Assembly (NCBI GenBank): GCA_032433595.1
Contig: JASWJB010000210.1
Span: forward strand, 1-64,000
DNA: 64,000 bases
Origin: Conoideocrella luteorostrata
Lineage: Eukaryota; Ascomycota; Sordariomycetes; Hypocreales; Clavicipitaceae
Direction of reading: 5' to 3'
The notes below the pieces were generated by a model, which was not told the DNA's origin, did not search any database, and worked only from the letters and a program-made list of their open reading frames with translations. This document shows, piece after piece, positions 37,046 through 46,773 of the stretch. The position numbers and the translations under genes are program-made. Each line of letters opens with the position of its first letter. Positions within the stretch are counted from its first letter, which is position 1.

Positions 37046-38068
37046 CTATGCCTCGGAGTCTGCCCAGATAACCATATTCGGAGGCGGATCTTGCAACCCC
37101 CTGAAAAAATCGCATATCTGCTGATCTGAATACCGCATGCTGAAATGGGTGAGGACGAATGTTGTCCGTGGCCACTTGCGTATGATGGGTTCCAAATCGC
37201 TCCATTTCGTGTGCTTGGTTTTCTCTGCCTGGGCGTGGTGCTCCTTATACAAGAAGCTGCATTCTGTGATGACAACAGGAATCTCTTGCTGCAGCCAGGG
37301 CGGCTCAGAAGCGAGCGTAGCGGCGGTGGTGTCCCCCAAGAAAGCAAACATGGGTACGGAGTGCGGTTCGGTGATCTGGACACCCGCTGATTCTCTTAGA
37401 TCTTTGAGCTGCGGGCCGGACAGGGACTTGTATTCCGGCTTCAGGCGGTGGGTGGTGGAGTTGAATACGTATCCGACACAGGGCACTGTGTGGTCGCAGT
37501 TGAATACGGTGGCTGTGATGCCCTTCAACCGCCTCAGCGTGACGGTGTCGCCGTGTCTAACGCCGTGCGTCTGATGGGTTGCCAGAAAGGCTCTTTTATC
37601 GAGCGACCTTCCCTGCGCGTTCGACTCCATGCGGGTGTCCTGGTCCTGGTCCCGGTCCCGGTCCTTGTGTTTTCCTTTAGGGGCGAAGCCTTGCCGCCCG
37701 GCATCGCTGATTTCGATGAGGCCCCCGAGATTCATCATTGTAGTTGACAGGATGTGGTCGTCGAAGATGCGCTCCATTTCCACTGGGCAATACACATCCG
37801 GCGGATCCTCGCGCTTGACGAACGCGAATGCCAGGAGGGTATGGTCTGCGTGGCCGTGGGTGAGGAACACATGTTTTGGCCGCTGGCTGTTGACGCAGAG
37901 TCCCGCATCGAGGAGCAGGTTGAGCTGGGGGATGATGAAGGATGTGTGCCACGCCGCGCGGGACCTGCCTGTGAGGACGAGGTGGCTGTACGGCCTGGGG
38001 AACTTCCACTCTAGGACTTCGGAGCGTGTTGACTGCGGGAGAGGCGTGGCAAATGATGGTTTGGTCAT
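37046..38068 (-). CDS. RNase Z-type metallo-beta-lactamase nuclease (tRNase Z short form-like)
   Basis: Single-exon, 340 residues. Metallo-beta-lactamase fold with the two-metal motif LTHGHADH (His71, His73, Asp75, His76). FLGDTT near 245, ITECSFLYKEH near 268, and LTHFSMRY at 306-313 are hallmarks of RNase Z, which removes 3' trailers from pre-tRNAs. Length matches the short (ElaC-like) form, so it would act in addition to a long tRNase Z elsewhere in the genome. A charged Asp/Arg/Gln repeat (DRDRDQDQD, about 137-145) interrupts the fold near the exosite region, encoded by a GGTCCC-type simple repeat at 37638-37665. RNase Z activity versus another MBL hydrolase is not proven. Confidence 0.82.
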   Translation of the reverse strand: MTKPSFATPLPQSTRSEVLEWKFPRPYSHLVLTGRSRAAWHTSFIIPQLNLLLDAGLCVNSQRPKHVFLTHGHADHTLLAFAFVKREDPPDVYCPVEMERIFDDHILSTTMMNLGGLIEISDAGRQGFAPKGKHKDRDRDQDQDTRMESNAQGRSLDKRAFLATHQTHGVRHGDTVTLRRLKGITATVFNCDHTVPCVGYVFNSTTHRLKPEYKSLSGPQLKDLRESAGVQITEPHSVPMFAFLGDTTAATLASEPPWLQQEIPVVITECSFLYKEHHAQAEKTKHTKWSDLEPIIRKWPRTTFVLTHFSMRYSDQQICDFFRGLQDPPPNMVIWADSEA

Positions 38069-41000
38069 GGCTCCGCGCGGGCAGGGTTGAATACTTCAAG
38101 TGCTCTGTCTCTCGCTCACACAGAGCTTGGAGGCAGAGCCTAGTACTCCGTATCTAGTGAGTATCTCGAGCGTGCCCCACATATTTGAGGTTGTGTGTGA
38201 GTGACTGGTTTGCGTTTATACCGAGAGTTTTCGGTATGATTGACGGCAATGGCGGGTGTGTCGCGGCTGTGGTTGTTTTTTATGGTTGTTTCACTTGATT
38301 CTTTTAAGGTCTTTAATTTTATGACGAGAAAAGCAGTGGGTACATGGGCGCGTAGCGAAGGGTTCGAGCAAGTGCCGCTGAGCTATCGCGTTCAAAACGG
38401 ATAAGCACTTGGGGGAGGTTGAAATTGCAGTGAACGGAGCGTGACGACGGACACAGTACTCCGTAAATCTCAGGTCTAACCTATTAATGCGATAGTCCAG
38501 AGTGGGGCGAGGTAATAGCAGAATAGCATAAGCTAGGCATATACTAAGCATATGCTAAAATATAGTATAAATTTATAGTTTGTCAGGAAGAAAAGAACAC
38601 CCCAAACGCCCAAGAGACCTTATGATGCTGTTCGGTATCAATTGATCAAAAGTGCGCTTAGATTGTCAATATCGTGTAGTGCGATCCGATTGCACAAGTG
38701 CGGTCGGAGTCGTCGGTCGGAGTCGTAAGTCAAGGTCACGAGTCGGAATCGTAAGATGTCGGCTTATTTCTCAATTAAACTTGTTGTCTTGTTCAATAGC
38801 ATATGATCAGATGGTTCATGTATTTAAGCGGTCAGTATCAAGTAATAATAGGCATTCAAAGATAGAGTCAAAATGTCAAAGTGTCAATTTGCTTCACGAA
38901 GAAGGCATGGTTTCTTTTCATTCTGAGCGGAGGCTACGTTATCTATAAATACACTGTTCAAGGCTGACTAAAATCATCCTTGTTAAAGAAAATCCTCACT
39001 TCTCACAGCTACCCTGGAGGTGCTCAAATTCACGCACAAACTGGTGTATAACAGATCTTTGGAATAAAAGTGCTACTATATGTGTTTATAGCTAGCAGGC
39101 TACTTATATGCTATATAAGCAAAAGAATTTAAGAATATACCTAAAGTATATATATTTACGCTATATTACTAAAGCTTTATTATATACTACTGTTATAGTC
39201 TTTCGGGTCACAGAAGGCTTGCGAAGGGAACCCAGGCAGCGGCTAGATTAGGCATAACCCGGGGCTACGCGGGTTAGGTAAGCTATTTTGTGGGCGAAAA
39301 TGATCTTCTACTGTGGCGAATGCCGTCTCACGTGAGGCTTGAACTTGACCAATTTGGTCAAGATCAAATGGATCGTCTATAAGAAGGGTCTTTGCCTGCT
39401 TGCTTAGGTAGTCATTATGCATGCAATGCATCGTCGGCGTCAATTGAATTACTTGCTGCTTCAGAATTGAATTGTATCCTCAACGGGAACGCTGTCCTTG
39501 TGTTGTTATGCCTATTCTTTGCATTTAACAAGCAACCGCGCTCTTATTCCCACGATTTGATGAGCAGATTATTTGACCTCGGCGTGTACAAGACGCCTAC
39601 GAATTGATTTGGGCTTGATTAAAGTCCTTTACAGAATTGAAGTTACTGTCACTAGTTGTGTGTCAGACACCAGTGTACGTGTGTGGTGGGTGTTTGCTTT
39701 GGGCTAACAAAATAGATTTACTTGCCGCTTTTAAAATTTAAAACTTTATTAAGGCTAAGTTAATGGTTGAACTAACCACCTTAAGTGTTATACACAGTCT
39801 ATTACAGGGCGGCTTATAAAGAGGTCATAAAATAACAATGAATAAGTGCGAAGCAACACGGGAGGGATTGTAATAAATTGACGAAGCCGAGGAAATCTAT
39901 ATAATGTATGGCCATTTAAGAGCTGGCTGAATGATGTCACTAGTCAGCTGAAGCTCAAGCCTAGACTCAGGGGCAAACAGCGGGTAAATAGTTGGAAGCT
40001 TGTCTTGTTGGAAGCAACAGGTATAAATTGAGAGGGCCACAAATGCATATATTTAAGAAAATGATGAAGATGATGAATGTCTTGAGTTCTGACTCTTCCA
40101 ACCCCTCCCAGAATGCTTCCTTTGTTTCCCTTCTTCAAACCTCGGATTCCGGCGTATTTCCTCGTATTTCCTCCCTTCCAACATCTCTCACAACCTTCTC
40201 ATCATCCAACACTACTCCGTCCGCCAAGACACTGGGACGCAGCCGTGTGTGGATTTGAACGTGCTACAAGACGGGTTACAAGTCAATTGAAGCCACGAGG
40301 ACTAACTCTCCGACGCTAGTTTTCAGCTGGTAGTGTGTCATATCAACGGAGTACAGGAAGAAATGTGGTCCCTTACTGGACGGAGAACTTGCTTAAATTC
40401 TACCTCGAATTCATTTTTTTTTAAAAAAAAAAATTACATTTGAAGTAAAATAGCTAGGTTTATTCATGAAGAGGATTTATACTGTTTTACGAGGTTTTGT
40501 ACTGTGCGTTGATTATATCACTACAATGTGAGGAGGTGTACTCCTTGTCCCGCCACAATCGATGCTATTTTTGCTCCAACTCGCACCCCTCAGTGCTCTT
40601 CCTAGTATCTATTTCACCATAGAATCAATTTATGTAAGGTTTGACGCATTGCATGACAGAGAGACAAAGCAATTAGTATATAAATAATACCTTAAGAGAG
40701 AAGAGCTAAAGGCTTAGAGTCACGGAGACGTTAGAAGCGATACTAGAAAGATCAGAAATAAGAGAAAATACGAAATATGTCCCAAGTTTAGGGATAAGGC
40801 TAAAGCCAAAAAGGAATGAATTCCCCAGGGAATTGAAAGAATCCATAGTAATCATCCTCATTAACAGCTATGGCTTTGACCCCTTTCACTTCATACATGT
40901 TGCTTCTGATAAAAAGATTGCAGGAGAAACAACTTGAGAGGTTCTCAAGAATACTAACTATAAGAACATACTGCCAAAGCACCGCTCCGGTGGTCAAATC

Positions 41001-41121
41001 AGCTAATTCCTCAAAACTCGTTCAAAGTTGTAGAAATCCTGTTCAACTAGATCACCTATCCATACCGCACTATCTACCCGCGTTTTCACTAAAATTGGGG
41101 TTTTCAGAAGCCCTCTTTCTT
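38069..41121. other. AT-rich gene desert, about 3 kb
   Basis: No coding signal. From about 38.5 to 40.9 kb the DNA is visibly AT-rich with many TATA/TTAA words, as in old RIP-mutated transposon debris, but I could not recognise a parent element. It holds two ACTCCGTA motifs (38145, 38458), a GTCGGAGTCG short repeat near 38700-38750, a tRNA-like stretch around 40240-40320 that does not fold (rejected), and a T9A11 palindrome. Confidence 0.5.
40414..40433. repeat. Poly-T/poly-A palindrome
   Basis: Nine T followed by eleven A, then TTAC. Second copy of the structure seen at 2355-2378. Confidence 0.8.
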
Positions 41122-42441
41122 TTAGAAAAGGTCGTCAGTTACAATAGCAAGCTCTTCTCCATAATTGTAGTGCTGGTCGGGTTTTGCCGTAATCTTAACA
41201 CCGGGTGGGCCTGGTTTCCCTTGCCACCCCGGCTTCCGCCCCTGGAAGACCACCACGATATCTGAGCCTCCAAATTGGAAGTTAGAAATCTCGTCTCCCT
41301 TGTTAACATAGCTTGGTAGCGGACCGTTGGTTTCATAGCGAGACTGCACAGAAAGATTAACCGACGAGACGTAGGCCATGCCAACGGGGAGAACGGCGAC
41401 TAGCCCCACAACCGGATTTTCGATGATAATGCAGCCGTGGGTCTGGATAAACTGGTAACCGGCGGTGTTGGGGGCTCCCACTTCGTCGAAGGGTTCGTCT
41501 GGCCGAAGCTGGAACTTGGGCGTCTCCCAACTCCTGTGAGGCCGGAGTATGCTTTTTCCGGACTTATCCTTCTTTTCGACATCAACTTCTAGATAACACA
41601 AACCCTGTATGACTTTTGCTTCAAGCACTTTTCCGCTCACAGGTGCATGCTGGCGGTGGTAATCCCTCGGGCCTAAGAATGAGTGCATCCATGTGCCTCC
41701 AGCAAATTCTCCGCTGTATGCACTGCCGCGAAGCAGCGCGTTGATCGACCACGGCAACTGCTTGATGGTCACTGTGCTGTCATTGTTGACAGGTGCAGCA
41801 CAGTCGTATCTTGAATCAGCCGGAAAGACGATAGTTTTGTCGTCGCCGACGATGGGGCGTCTTCCTGGCTTCAAGTGCCTACAGAACAATTGATTGAATG
41901 TTTTGAAGCCACCAGGTGGGTACAAGGCTTCTTCCATGTGGAAATCTTTTTGATTTTCGAAGCTAGCAAGTGATTCCGGGGTCAATGAAGCTTCCGTGCT
42001 CATGAAATCGCCCACCCTCATGGCGAACATGGTGATCCACTGTGATATGACAGTCAAAGGCCTGTCTACCTCACTAGGGACGATCTTGGTCTGCATCCCG
42101 GACACAGGATCTTGATCGAGGATGAAGTAAAACAGGCAAATGGTGAGGTAGATAGTATTACCGCTGTGGTCCTCCGTTGGGATCCACTTCAGGTGGCCAG
42201 CAGCGAACCGCAGAAACATGTCGACAGTGTTGATTTTCCATTTTAGTTGCACATCGACTTGAAATTCTAAAGCTTTGTTGATGGCTTCCTGCAACATTTC
42301 TCTTCCCTTTTCTGCGCTTGGATCTATCAGAAGGATCAATGAATTGATGAAGGGAGGAACATCCTTAATGTCTGGCAGCGGAAAGGGTAAGCCAGGTACA
42401 TCCTCATTGCTTTGTATCGGAAATTGCAAAGGAGTCGTCAT
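41122..42441 (-). CDS. Phosphatidylserine-decarboxylase-like amino acid/lipid decarboxylase
   Basis: Pyruvoyl-dependent decarboxylase of the PSD family, single exon, 439 residues. Family blocks: FNQLFCRHLKPGRRPI, FPADSRYDCAAPV, the conserved FLGPRDYHRQHAPVSGKV, and the C-terminal self-cleavage site. That site reads FGGS (Gly391-Gly392-Ser393) where housekeeping PSDs have LGST or similar; cleavage before Ser393 would leave an alpha chain of 47 residues. There is no mitochondrial presequence or clear membrane anchor, unlike Psd1, and no C2 domain, unlike Psd2. The GGS site and length resemble fungal PSD-like tryptophan decarboxylases such as Psilocybe PsiD (also 439 aa, from memory), so the substrate may be an amino acid rather than phosphatidylserine. 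It is isolated between an AT-rich desert and a repeat-rich region. Confidence 0.82.
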   Translation of the reverse strand: MTTPLQFPIQSNEDVPGLPFPLPDIKDVPPFINSLILLIDPSAEKGREMLQEAINKALEFQVDVQLKWKINTVDMFLRFAAGHLKWIPTEDHSGNTIYLTICLFYFILDQDPVSGMQTKIVPSEVDRPLTVISQWITMFAMRVGDFMSTEASLTPESLASFENQKDFHMEEALYPPGGFKTFNQLFCRHLKPGRRPIVGDDKTIVFPADSRYDCAAPVNNDSTVTIKQLPWSINALLRGSAYSGEFAGGTWMHSFLGPRDYHRQHAPVSGKVLEAKVIQGLCYLEVDVEKKDKSGKSILRPHRSWETPKFQLRPDEPFDEVGAPNTAGYQFIQTHGCIIIENPVVGLVAVLPVGMAYVSSVNLSVQSRYETNGPLPSYVNKGDEISNFQFGGSDIVVVFQGRKPGWQGKPGPPGVKITAKPDQHYNYGEELAIVTDDLF

Positions 42442-43693
42442 GGTAATTGAATGGTAATTTAATGGCAGAAAGAGAATAAGTAGAGTGATTAAGAGTGAAA
42501 AGATGAGATTTTAATTTCTGTGTATGAAGATGAACACAGATTTGAAAAAGGTAAAAGTAGAGGAGGTCAGAGGTGGAAGAGGGGGCTTTTTAAACAAAAA
42601 TTTCCCTTCACGCTTGCACACTCATGCTTTCTTTGTGCAAGCTCCTCTCCTCGGGGCCCGAAAGCTTTGATATTTTATTGCCCGCTCGTACTCCTCAGTT
42701 TTCCGCATCTTTTAACCAATAATTTAACCAAGTAATCTGCATAACTTGATGATAATACATCGAGAGGGGAAATTGTGACATGCTACAATTAGCGTATAGG
42801 AACTGCTATCACTGCATAAGTTAGGCGGCAGGCTCAGCATCTCCTGCCATAATACTCTAATTGGATTACAGGCCGCAGGATGTATCGCCGAAGCCCTTCT
42901 GACCTCAAGTAGATTACACGTACCCGTGTACGAGGACGTCATCGCTGCCCAATCTTCGACAAAATTACGTCACCTGTCACGGATGGTCATGTAGGGTGGA
43001 CAGGGGTTCGGTTGAGTACCTCAGACTTTCGGAAGGGGAGTAACTGGTTTCTAGGAAACTAACAATGGCCTCATTATTCGGCCATAATAGTTGAGGTGGG
43101 TTGCTCTCTACTCTAGAGGAGCTACCGCCTTCGGCGTTGCTGTCTAGACTGATAGGCAATGGTGCACAATGGGGGCTGCGCCCGGTTTCAGCACTTGCAG
43201 CCGATTTACCGCCTTTTGTCCTAGTCACGTTCCACAGCAAAGGGAAAATATGCCTTCCGGCCAATTCATAACGCCTCATGGCGGGCTTGGAGTATTCTGG
43301 ATTGATTGACTTGCTTGGATGCACGAAGAGGCTTCTACTACGACCAGCAACTCATCAACGAAGACATAAGCCGGACTCATGGGGTCCCGATGTGCGACAT
43401 TATGTTATTGATGCCAAAGAAAAAGAAGGTCCTTGGGCCGCAAGGAGATCAGTAATTGTTTTCATTGGGCTATTCCCCGACCCAGCCAGGTATACTTCTA
43501 GCAGAACACCCATTGCTGTCTTGGCCCCCAAATAACTGGTGTGGCACCGAGTCGTCCCGGTGTGGCATTGATCAGTTTGCGTCGCTCTTGCCACATTGTC
43601 CCGTAGAAGGTTGTGTGCTATGTAGCTACTACGTCCTACAAAAGAAACATCTCTGGTCAATCGAACAAATGTACGTGTCACAGGAAACACTCA
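42442..43693. other. Intergenic, no convincing gene
   Basis: Holds the promoter of the PSD-like gene (a purine/T-rich leader near 42480-42600). A 115-codon minus frame (42977-43324) and others at 43278-43690 have no recognisable domain; they may be remnants. Confidence 0.45.
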
Positions 43694-43878
43694 ACATCAC
43701 CGAAAACGTACGATGCGACCGTAAACATTCAACATTACCGGAAGCATTCAATATCATCGGAAACGTACGATGCTGACGGAAGCGCATCGCTGGAAGCATT
43801 CAACATCGCCGGAAACGGACGATATCACCGAAAACGGACGATATCGCCGGAAGCCTACGATATCGTCGGAATCGATGG
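43694..43878 (+). repeat. 19-bp minisatellite, about ten degenerate units
   Basis: Tandem units with consensus close to AYATCRCCGGAAACGKACG. I could align ten: eight of 19 bases plus one of 15 and one of 18, from 43694 to 43878. Units differ by substitutions, mostly transitions, and end either in GTACG/GGACG or in CATTCA. Because 19 is not a multiple of 3, the array cannot encode a simple protein repeat, although one frame stays open through most of it. Confidence 0.85.
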
Positions 43879-44581
43879 AATGAAATGAATCCAGAAGAAG
43901 AGGCATATCACAGAGGTAAATAGTAGTCAAATTCCGCGGCAATTAGATAGAACTCAAGGACAATTTTTCCACTGCTTTAGAGACCCGACTTCCATAGCTG
44001 CTCACTTGTGACAGTATGTTAGCTGGGTGAGCCGTACAAGTTGTGTCGCCAACGGCATTGAAGGGACTCCACTGGTGAGATCGTGTCGGAAGCGACAGTA
44101 TGAAAGTGAATTGGAAGGGAAAATAATAAGCATGTAAATTGATGAATAGTGATGATCATGATAGATGCTATTTTTCCTTCTAATTCCCGTCCAAATGCTT
44201 CCATTTATGCCTGCTTTCCTTCCTGCCTCCGATATCTTGTATTCCTCGTATTATTGACCTTTCCGAGACCTTGACCGAATTCCTCCGTAGTATTCGATAG
44301 TCCCTCCACAAATCAACGCCAATAACCTCTCCTATCCAATAATCGAGATAAGCCGGGCGATTTTGATCGTTGCCTTGAAATGTACGAAGAACATTGGTTA
44401 CAATCCCCGCAGATGAAATCTTTAAAGTTTCTGCACCTCTGAGGGGATGAACGATCTTCGCCACTTCCCTTGAACTATTTCGTTTGCGAGAATACTAACT
44501 CGCCGCGCCAACGCTGCATCCACCGGTTCTCAAGTCTCACACGGCTGGTGTGGCGGAGAATTGCCTCCCGCACCTCATATT
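43879..44581. other. Intergenic, no gene seen
   Basis: Short overlapping frames only; a 94-codon minus frame at 44180-44464 has no recognisable domain. It borders the minisatellite on the left and the first solo LTR on the right. Confidence 0.45.
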
Positions 44582-44823
44582 GTTGGATTACACGTGTGTG
44601 TGTGTGTGGATGGATATGTGGATACACGGGCTGTGAGAGAAAGGGTAGGTGGCCATTGGGCTTAAGGCAGGAATTCAGGACGGAAGTGTCTCAGATTATA
44701 GGGGTATTGATAGGGGGATTTGGACGAGGCCGTCAGACGAGGGATTCTGCATCCATCATCTCAGTAACACCTGCACATCCCATCAACGCGAACAAATTTG
44801 AACCCTTTCTATCAATTCCAACA
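44582..44823 (+). mobile_element. Solo LTR, family A copy 1
   Basis: 242 bases starting TGTTGGATTACACG and ending ATTCCAACA, so the ends form the inverted repeat TGTTGGA/TCCAACA typical of LTRs. It aligns over its full length with copy 2 at 45258-45496. Flanks are CATAT on the left and CATTT on the right, a four-of-five target-site duplication. A TG-repeat variation near the start is the main length difference. No internal retrotransposon coding region is attached. Strand is nominal. Confidence 0.85.
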
Positions 44824-45257
44824 CATTTCCAGCAGCCAGTCGAGCTATGACGCACCCTTTGTACTATCTCAGCTGCCGTGCCCCAGTACTATCGACCTTG
44901 TGCCAATGTTAAAGTACCTGAAGAGTGTCTAAGTTAGGGTGAATAAAGGCCTTGAGCGGCGACGTAAAATCGTGGGTTTTCCCGTATAATACTCAGACTA
45001 TTCACCATATTGTTGCGTTATGTGCCTCTACACAGAAGTAAGGTAAAGGAGCAATTTGGCAACAGTGGAAATAGGCATGATTAGACGAATTTGAGTGTGT
45101 TGAAGAGTGTGAGCAGTGATATTGATAGATGATATTCTGACTTGATTGATGCCCTCTGATGGGCATCGTGACGCTTCTGTATAGTCCTTCAGCGACCGGA
45201 ACATTCCCTTGAATTTAGTGGCCTTAGGCCTACATTCCTTGGCATCGTGCCACCTTC

Positions 45258-45496
45258 TGTTGGATTACACGGGTGTGTGTGGACCGGATGTGTGGATACA
45301 CGGGCCGAGCAAGAAAAGTTACGTGGCCTCTGGGCCTAAGGCAGGAAGTCAGGACGGAAGTGTCTCAGATTATAGGGGTATTTATAGGGGGATTTGGACG
45401 AGGGCGTCAGACGAGGGATTCTGCATCCATCATCTAAGTAACACAGCTGGTCCCAACAATGCAAACAAATTTGAACCTCTCCTATCAATTCCAACA
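45258..45496 (+). mobile_element. Solo LTR, family A copy 2
   Basis: 239 bases, same ends as copy 1 and clearly homologous throughout (for example the shared block around TCAGATTATAGGGGTATT). It is flanked on both sides by the perfect 5-base duplication CCTTC (45253-45257 and 45497-45501), showing an independent insertion followed by loss of the internal region. Confidence 0.92.
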
Positions 45497-45744
45497 CCTT
45501 CTCCACTATCGTACGAATCTAGCTAATATGAGGCATCAGCCATTTCCGAAGGTGCCACTCTAATCTCAACACATATCTACCATCAGTATACATGATTTTG
45601 ACTCTTTCAATTCATTCCTGTTACTGACGACAGATGAATCAGTCCAACATAAAACAGTCCTAAAGCCTGCCCCCTCATCAATTTGAGTGATCGGGCCCAA
45701 ACTTATAGTTTATACCGGACAGATAAGTACTCCGAGCATCTATC

Positions 45745-45933
45745 TGTGGGTTGTGCAATATTGATCTAGATCAATTGTTTCAAAATGCAAAAACGATGTA
45801 TTCAAATCTGTCTAAGAAGAGGAAAACAAGTCAAGGTGGAAGGCTCGATCTCGCCGTATGAATATCGTGGCCGAAAGGTGACCACGTAACCTGCTCCGTG
45901 CTTCCTATTGTGCTTGACGGCAGGATTCCAACA
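45745..45933 (+). mobile_element. Solo LTR, family B copy 1
   Basis: 189 bases, from TGTGGGTTGTGC to GATTCCAACA. Homologous to copies 2 and 3 but lacks about ten bases of the CACAGGGTTG duplication near the start. Flanks (CTATC and CCAGT) do not match, so either the target duplication has decayed or ends were exchanged by recombination. Confidence 0.75.
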
Positions 45934-46033
45934 CCAGTGTCCTGATTATATTAGCAATGAGCGGCTAACGACTATAGAGCGCTTATTTGGGTAGTGTTAT
46001 CTAACAATACGGAATAACTATTTTTAACGATAT

Positions 46034-46227
46034 TGTGGGTTGCACAGGGTTGTGCAATGATCTAGATCATCGGCTTAAAATTCAATATATTCATAAGTGT
46101 CTATCATCTAAGAAGAAGAAAAGAAGTCAGGGTGGAAGGCACGATATTCGTCGTATAAATATCGTAGCAGAAAGGTGACCACGTGACGAGCAGTATGCTT
46201 CCTATTATACTTGGCGGCATTCCAACA
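46034..46227 (+). mobile_element. Solo LTR, family B copy 2
   Basis: 194 bases, TGTGGGTTGCACAGGG to GGCATTCCAACA. Perfect 5-base target duplication GATAT at 46029-46033 and 46228-46232. It shares with the other B copies the words GAAAGGTGACCACGT and TTGTGCAATGATC. Confidence 0.92.
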
Positions 46228-46387
46228 GATATATACCTAACGACGTGAGAAAGCAATATAGAAAAATGATTCTTAATAGTTTGTTATTATCCTAAATACA
46301 GGAATAAAACATTTTAGTATTTAGACTCTTTTCGGAATCTTGTAGCTATTGTCACCCATAGTTAAATCTTCAGAATCATTATGTCGC

Positions 46388-46587
46388 TGTGGGTTGCACA
46401 GGGTTGTGCAATGATCATGATCATCGGCTTCAAATACAATATATTCAATAATAGTCAAGTCTATCTAAGAGAGGGAAAACAAGTCAAGCTATGATGCCTA
46501 CGATACCCGTATAAATAGGGTGGCCGAAAGGTGACCACGTGACGATATCCGTGCTCTTGTTGTGTGCTTGGCGGCGATATTCCAACA
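46388..46587 (+). mobile_element. Solo LTR, family B copy 3
   Basis: 200 bases, TGTGGGTTGCACAGGG to ATTCCAACA. Perfect 5-base target duplication GTCGC at 46383-46387 and 46588-46592. It carries TATAAATAGGG near the middle, a plausible LTR promoter TATA box. Confidence 0.92.
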
Positions 46588-46773
46588 GTCGCTCATTAAA
46601 AGTCTCGCCATACATTGGCGAAAGCTCTACTTAATCTTCTAAAAATATGCAAGTTATAATGTAGTATTCAGACAGGGGTACACTTGAGTTTATAGCGTTG
46701 ATTCTCTTTTCGATATATTCCTTGTGCACTTGAACTTATAATAGTATAGAGCGGATTCTTCCATGTTTCGGAA

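Noticed and set aside
40240..40320. tRNA-like stretch on minus with B-box-like GTTCAAATCC and a TTGTAA anticodon-loop look
   Set aside because: Neither the acceptor, anticodon nor T stem pairs when laid out, and the A-box match is poor. At best a decayed tRNA or SINE relic; tRNAscan-SE would decide.
44582..45496. Interpretation of the family A pair as one miniature LTR retrotransposon (TRIM)
   Set aside because: Copy 2 has its own perfect target duplication and copy 1 its own near-match, so these are two independent solo LTR insertions rather than the two ends of one element.
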